The notes beneath the pieces were generated by a model. That model did not search any database and was not told the DNA's origin. It was given only the letters and a program-made list of their open reading frames with translations. Both the position numbers and the translations under genes were made by a program. 64,000 bases of DNA from Streptomyces sp. SAJ15 (GTDB taxonomy: Bacteria; Actinomycetota; Actinomycetes; Streptomycetales; Streptomycetaceae): positions 1 to 64,000 of the forward strand of contig NZ_NISY01000006.1 of assembly GCF_007595705.1 (NCBI RefSeq). The letters run 5' to 3'. Every line of letters starts with the position of its first letter. The first letter of the stretch is position 1. This document shows, piece after piece, positions 60,814 to 64,000 of the stretch.

Positions 60814-61926
60814 ATGTCCGACCTGTTGCGCGCCCCCGCCGAGATCAAGTACGCCGAGGAGCTGGACTGGCTGGAGTCCATCGACGACGGCCCCAAGCCC
60901 TTCTCCTGGCGCCTGTCCCCGAAGATGATCCGCCTGTTCATCCTGGGCTCCGAGCGCTCCGACGGCCTCGACCGGGAGATCTCGCAGAAGTGGTTCGGCG
61001 ACCGCAGCTTCGTCGAGCGCTCCATCGTCACGCTCGCCTCCGACCGCGGCCTGCTGCTCATCGGCGACCCCGGCACCGGCAAGAGCTGGCTGGCCGAGCT
61101 GCTGTCCGCCGCGATCTGCCGCAACTCCACGATGGTCGTGCAGGGCACGGCAGGCACCACCGAGGACCACATCAAGTACTCCTGGAACGTGTCCATGGTC
61201 ATCGCCAAGGGGCAGTCGCGGGAGTCGATGATCCCCTCGCCGATCATGACCGCCATGGAGACCGGCGCGATCGGCCGCTTCGAGGAGCTCACCCGCTCCA
61301 CCAGCGACGTCCAGGACGCGCTGATCTCGATCCTCTCCGAGAAGTACATCTCCGTGCCCGAGCTGGACAGCGACAACATCGTCTTCGCCAAGCCCGGATT
61401 CTCGATCATCGCCACCGCCAACAGCCGCGACCGGGGCGTCAACGACCTGTCCTCGGCGCTCAAGCGCCGCTTCAACTTCGTCCGCATCCCCGTGGTGACG
61501 AACAAGAAGAGCGAGGCGGAGATCGTCCGCTTCCGCACCGAGGAACTGCTGCGCCGCCACCAGATCGAGCTGGACGTGCCGCCGACCCTGCTCGACGTGC
61601 TGCTCCAGAGCTTCGCCGACCTGCGCGCCTCGGCGGCCGCGGCCGGCAGCGACGACGAGAAGCTGGAGTCCGCGCTGTCCACCGCCGAGCAGATCGGCGT
61701 GCTGGAGGACGCCATCCTGCACAGCAACTTCTTCGGTGAGCGCGCCCTGACCGCCCACACGCTGGCCTCCTCGCTCGTCGGGTCACTGGCCCGGCGCGAG
61801 CCGGAGGACCTGGCCATCCTCAACAAGTACCTGCACGGCGTCGTCGAGCCGCGCAGCAAGGAGGAGGGCGGCTCCTGGCCGGAGTTCCTGGAGGGCGGCC
61901 GCGACGCGATCGCCACCCTGTCATGA
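60814..61926 (+). CDS. MoxR-type AAA+ ATPase (YehL-like)
   Basis: 370 residues. Walker A is LLLIGDPGTGKSWLAELL (about 76-93). The Walker B position reads GAIGRFEELTRST, where Glu-Glu replaces the usual Asp-Glu. Sensor 1 is FSIIATANSRDRGVNDLSS, followed by LKRRFNFVRIP with the arginine finger. It would use ATP to remodel a target with the vWA protein. ATG 60814 follows GAAAGG eight bases upstream. The stop overlaps the next start (ATGA). Confidence 0.9.
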   Translation: MSDLLRAPAEIKYAEELDWLESIDDGPKPFSWRLSPKMIRLFILGSERSDGLDREISQKWFGDRSFVERSIVTLASDRGLLLIGDPGTGKSWLAELLSAAICRNSTMVVQGTAGTTEDHIKYSWNVSMVIAKGQSRESMIPSPIMTAMETGAIGRFEELTRSTSDVQDALISILSEKYISVPELDSDNIVFAKPGFSIIATANSRDRGVNDLSSALKRRFNFVRIPVVTNKKSEAEIVRFRTEELLRRHQIELDVPPTLLDVLLQSFADLRASAAAAGSDDEKLESALSTAEQIGVLEDAILHSNFFGERALTAHTLASSLVGSLARREPEDLAILNKYLHGVVEPRSKEEGGSWPEFLEGGRDAIATLS

Positions 61927-64000
61927 GCGGCACCCACGAGGGGACCTTCGCCGGGCTGCGCGCGCAGCTGCAGGAGGCCGCCGCGACCTTCGCCGACGGG
62001 CCAGACGCCCTCCAGGGCATCCTCCTGGGCATCGTCGACGACGTCGACCGCGCGGTCCGCGAGCCCCTGGAGATCTTCCCCGTCTGCCACCACTCGCCCG
62101 CCTCGGCGGTCGCGATGGCCCGCCGCCTGAGGGAGAAGCAGCCCAAGGTGGTGTACCTGGAGCTGTGCGAGGACATGGCGCCGCTCCTCACCGAGCTGCG
62201 CAACTGCAGGCTCCCGGTGGCGGTGCAGGCGTTCGCCAGCGAGGTCGACGGCTTCCCGGCCGAGTGGTCCCCGCTGTCGGTGGTCGCCCCGATCACCGAG
62301 GCATCCGCCGAATACCAGGCGATCGCCTACGCCCTGGACACGCCGGGCGTCGAACTGGTCCTCGTCGACCGCTCCTCGGACCACGTCTTCCAGTGGGACG
62401 CGCGCGGCCGAGAAACCGCCGAACCGTCGGCCGGTGCGGACGACGCGGCCGCGCCGCCCGCCGAGGAGGAGGCCGTGCTGCACGGCGACGCGGTCGGCGT
62501 GGAGATCGGCGACCTGCGGCCGCGCTTCGCCGAACTGGAGGAGCACCTGCTGCGCCACGGCAAGGTGCGGCACTGGTCCGAGTGGTGGCACCAGTATGTC
62601 GAGCTGCCGCTCGGCGACAGCGACCACGACACCTACCGCCAGGTCATGCTGCTGATCGGCAGCCTCTTCCGGCGCCTCGCGCCCGGCGACCCGCACCGGG
62701 TGCGGGTGGACGAGGACCGCGAGCGATTCATGTGGACCAGGATGCGCGAGCACCTGGCCGCGACCGGCGCCGACCCCGCCGACTGCCTCTACGTGTGCGG
62801 GGCCTTCCACGCGGCCAGCCGCGTCGCGGAGTTCGGCGTCCACGGCACCGACACCTATCGGATCAGCCCGCGCACCGCCACCACCTGGCAGCACGGTCTG
62901 ATCCCGTCCAGCCACGCGGCCATCGAGGCGCAGTTCGGCCTCGCCGCCGGCTCGGTGTCGATCGCCGCGACGGTCTGGGCGAAGAACCTGAAGCGCACGC
63001 GCGTCGAGCCATACCGCCTGGCGGGGCAGGCGGGCACGAGGAAGGCCAAGCCCAAGAAGGCCGCGCCGGTGGCGGCGCCCGCGCCCGCGCTCCCACCCGC
63101 GGACAAGCTGACCGGCTTCCTCCATCAGCCGCCCGTCCTGGACCGACTGGACGAGGCGGAACTGCTCGGCTGGTCGGTGGAGATCGTGCGCGCCGCGCGC
63201 CGCAACGGCTACCTCGCCTCCACCGCCGACGCCATCGCGGTGTTCGAGACGTCGATCCTGCTGGCGGGGGTGCGGGATCGGGCCAAGCCCACGCCGTACG
63301 ACTTCCAGGACGCCGCCGTCACCTGCATCGAGAAGGACACCGTCCCCGGTCGGCGCGATGTGCGCCGCCTGGTGGAGATCATGATGGGCGGCGACCGGAT
63401 CGGCCAGGTCGGCTACGACGCCCTGCCGCCCCTGGCCCGGGACGTGCACGACCGGCTCGCTCCGCTCAACCTGAAGCTCCAACAGCGGGGCGTGCGACGG
63501 GCGCTGCTGGACATCGCCTCCCAGCCCGAGCTGGAGCGCTGCTCCGACGTGCTGTGGATGCTCCGCTACCTGATGCCGCGGGGCGCCGCGCGGCCGATCA
63601 TGGGCGAGCGGTCCCTCGGGGAGCGCCCCATCCAGGAGTCCTGGGACCTGGCGCTGGGCACCCACCAGCGTGCGCTGATCGAGCTCGGCTACGAGGGCGT
63701 CAGCATCGAGCAGGTCCTGGAACAGCGGCTGCGCCGCACGGCGTACGGCCCGCGGGCCACCGCCGCGACCGTCCTCCAGGCCGTGGAGGACGCGACGCTG
63801 TACCTGCGCAGCCGCCGGCTCGCCGACGAACTGGGCACGCACGCCCTGGAGGTGCTGTCGGCCGAACGCACCGTCGACGGAGCGCCGGAGGTGCTGCGTC
63901 GGGTGCGCAGGCTGCTGGCGTACTACCGCACCAGCGAGCCGGTGCTGCCGGCCTGGATCGAGTCCTTCGTCAAGACGGGGTACGCGCACTACTGCACCCT
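61923..64000 (+). CDS. DUF5682 protein (YehM-like), 3' end outside window
   Basis: At least 692 residues; the frame is still open at the window edge. The N-terminal domain carries LEIFPVCHHSPASAVAMARRL, KVVYLELCEDMAPLL and later LYVCGAFHAASRVAEFG. These spaced His, Glu and His motifs resemble TraB/EreA-like hydrolase folds. A Lys/Ala/Pro linker near residue 370 (TRKAKPKKAAP) leads to a helical second half (LGWSVEIVRAARRNGYLAS, TPYDFQDAAVTCIEKD). It is the presumed effector or substrate of the MoxR-vWA pair. The catalytic idea is inference from motif spacing. Confidence 0.82.
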   Translation, partial: MSGTHEGTFAGLRAQLQEAAATFADGPDALQGILLGIVDDVDRAVREPLEIFPVCHHSPASAVAMARRLREKQPKVVYLELCEDMAPLLTELRNCRLPVAVQAFASEVDGFPAEWSPLSVVAPITEASAEYQAIAYALDTPGVELVLVDRSSDHVFQWDARGRETAEPSAGADDAAAPPAEEEAVLHGDAVGVEIGDLRPRFAELEEHLLRHGKVRHWSEWWHQYVELPLGDSDHDTYRQVMLLIGSLFRRLAPGDPHRVRVDEDRERFMWTRMREHLAATGADPADCLYVCGAFHAASRVAEFGVHGTDTYRISPRTATTWQHGLIPSSHAAIEAQFGLAAGSVSIAATVWAKNLKRTRVEPYRLAGQAGTRKAKPKKAAPVAAPAPALPPADKLTGFLHQPPVLDRLDEAELLGWSVEIVRAARRNGYLASTADAIAVFETSILLAGVRDRAKPTPYDFQDAAVTCIEKDTVPGRRDVRRLVEIMMGGDRIGQVGYDALPPLARDVHDRLAPLNLKLQQRGVRRALLDIASQPELERCSDVLWMLRYLMPRGAARPIMGERSLGERPIQESWDLALGTHQRALIELGYEGVSIEQVLEQRLRRTAYGPRATAATVLQAVEDATLYLRSRRLADELGTHALEVLSAERTVDGAPEVLRRVRRLLAYYRTSEPVLPAWIESFVKTGYAHYCT

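Noticed and set aside
60810..63989. 1059-residue minus-strand open frame
   Set aside because: Antisense shadow of the MoxR and DUF5682 genes, without recognisable motifs.

Overview
The window is a high-GC actinobacterial chromosome segment, almost certainly Streptomyces. The signs are very high third-position GC, frequent GTG and TTG starts, ATGA/GTGA stop-start overlaps, occasional TTA (bldA-type) codons, a PAS-GAF-SpoIIE-HATPase regulator, and families typical of the genus (DUF1266, DUF6083, DUF6191, CGNR, MepB, FBP). No rRNA, tRNA or CRISPR array was seen. About 48 genes are supported.

Layout. 0-1.2 kb: the tail of an IS481-type transposase, an NTF2-like protein and a GNAT. 1.35-8.4 kb: a trypco2 gene diverges from a coupled three-gene operon. 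That operon encodes a trypsin-like protease fused to a PknG-type kinase and TPR, a 4-TM GlnX-like membrane protein and a solute-binding lipoprotein. 8.6-18.8 kb: single genes, including an oxidoreductase, an AAC(3) acetyltransferase, FBP, ADP-ribosylglycohydrolase, SpoIIE phosphatase, a small secreted protein, RDD, DUF1266 and ankyrin proteins. 18.8-21.4 kb: a 1-kb gene-poor stretch, then an AnsP-like amino acid permease ending in a strong terminator fused to six 12-bp repeats.

21.7-24.7 kb: a compact lasso peptide cluster in the order A-C-B1-B2, including a 52-residue precursor too short for ordinary gene calling. Its predicted 20-residue core could form a Gly1-Glu8 ring. The precursor and cyclase genes each carry a TTA codon. 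No dedicated exporter is present.

25.6-46.1 kb: an anti-phage type island on the minus strand. It holds a Ser/Thr kinase, a DrmD-like SNF2 helicase, a very large Eco57I/PglX-like adenine methylase, a 2,235-residue helicase-DUF1998-nuclease fusion (DrmA plus DrmB-like) and a UvrD-type helicase with an N-terminal RelE/ParE-like domain. The last four are translationally coupled. This resembles class 1 DISARM, but it has a fused DrmAB-like protein, no DrmC, and extra kinase and RelE-UvrD parts. An unrecognised 331-residue gene lies downstream.

46.4-57.2 kb: mixed accessory genes. A deletion scar joins a beheaded F420-reductase fragment head-to-head with a TetR gene. Also here are MepB, two small conserved proteins, an MFS transporter divergent from a CGNR-type regulator, a methyltransferase, a duplicated 80-bp repeat and an ABC exporter-type transporter. 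57.4-64 kb: a tightly coupled five-gene operon (SWIM zinc finger, unknown, vWA, MoxR AAA+, DUF5682) equivalent to E. coli yehQ-yehP-yehL-yehM. The last gene runs off the window.

Three multi-gene systems therefore look like signalling or conflict modules (protease-kinase, DISARM-like, MoxR-vWA). They sit beside a candidate new lasso peptide cluster.
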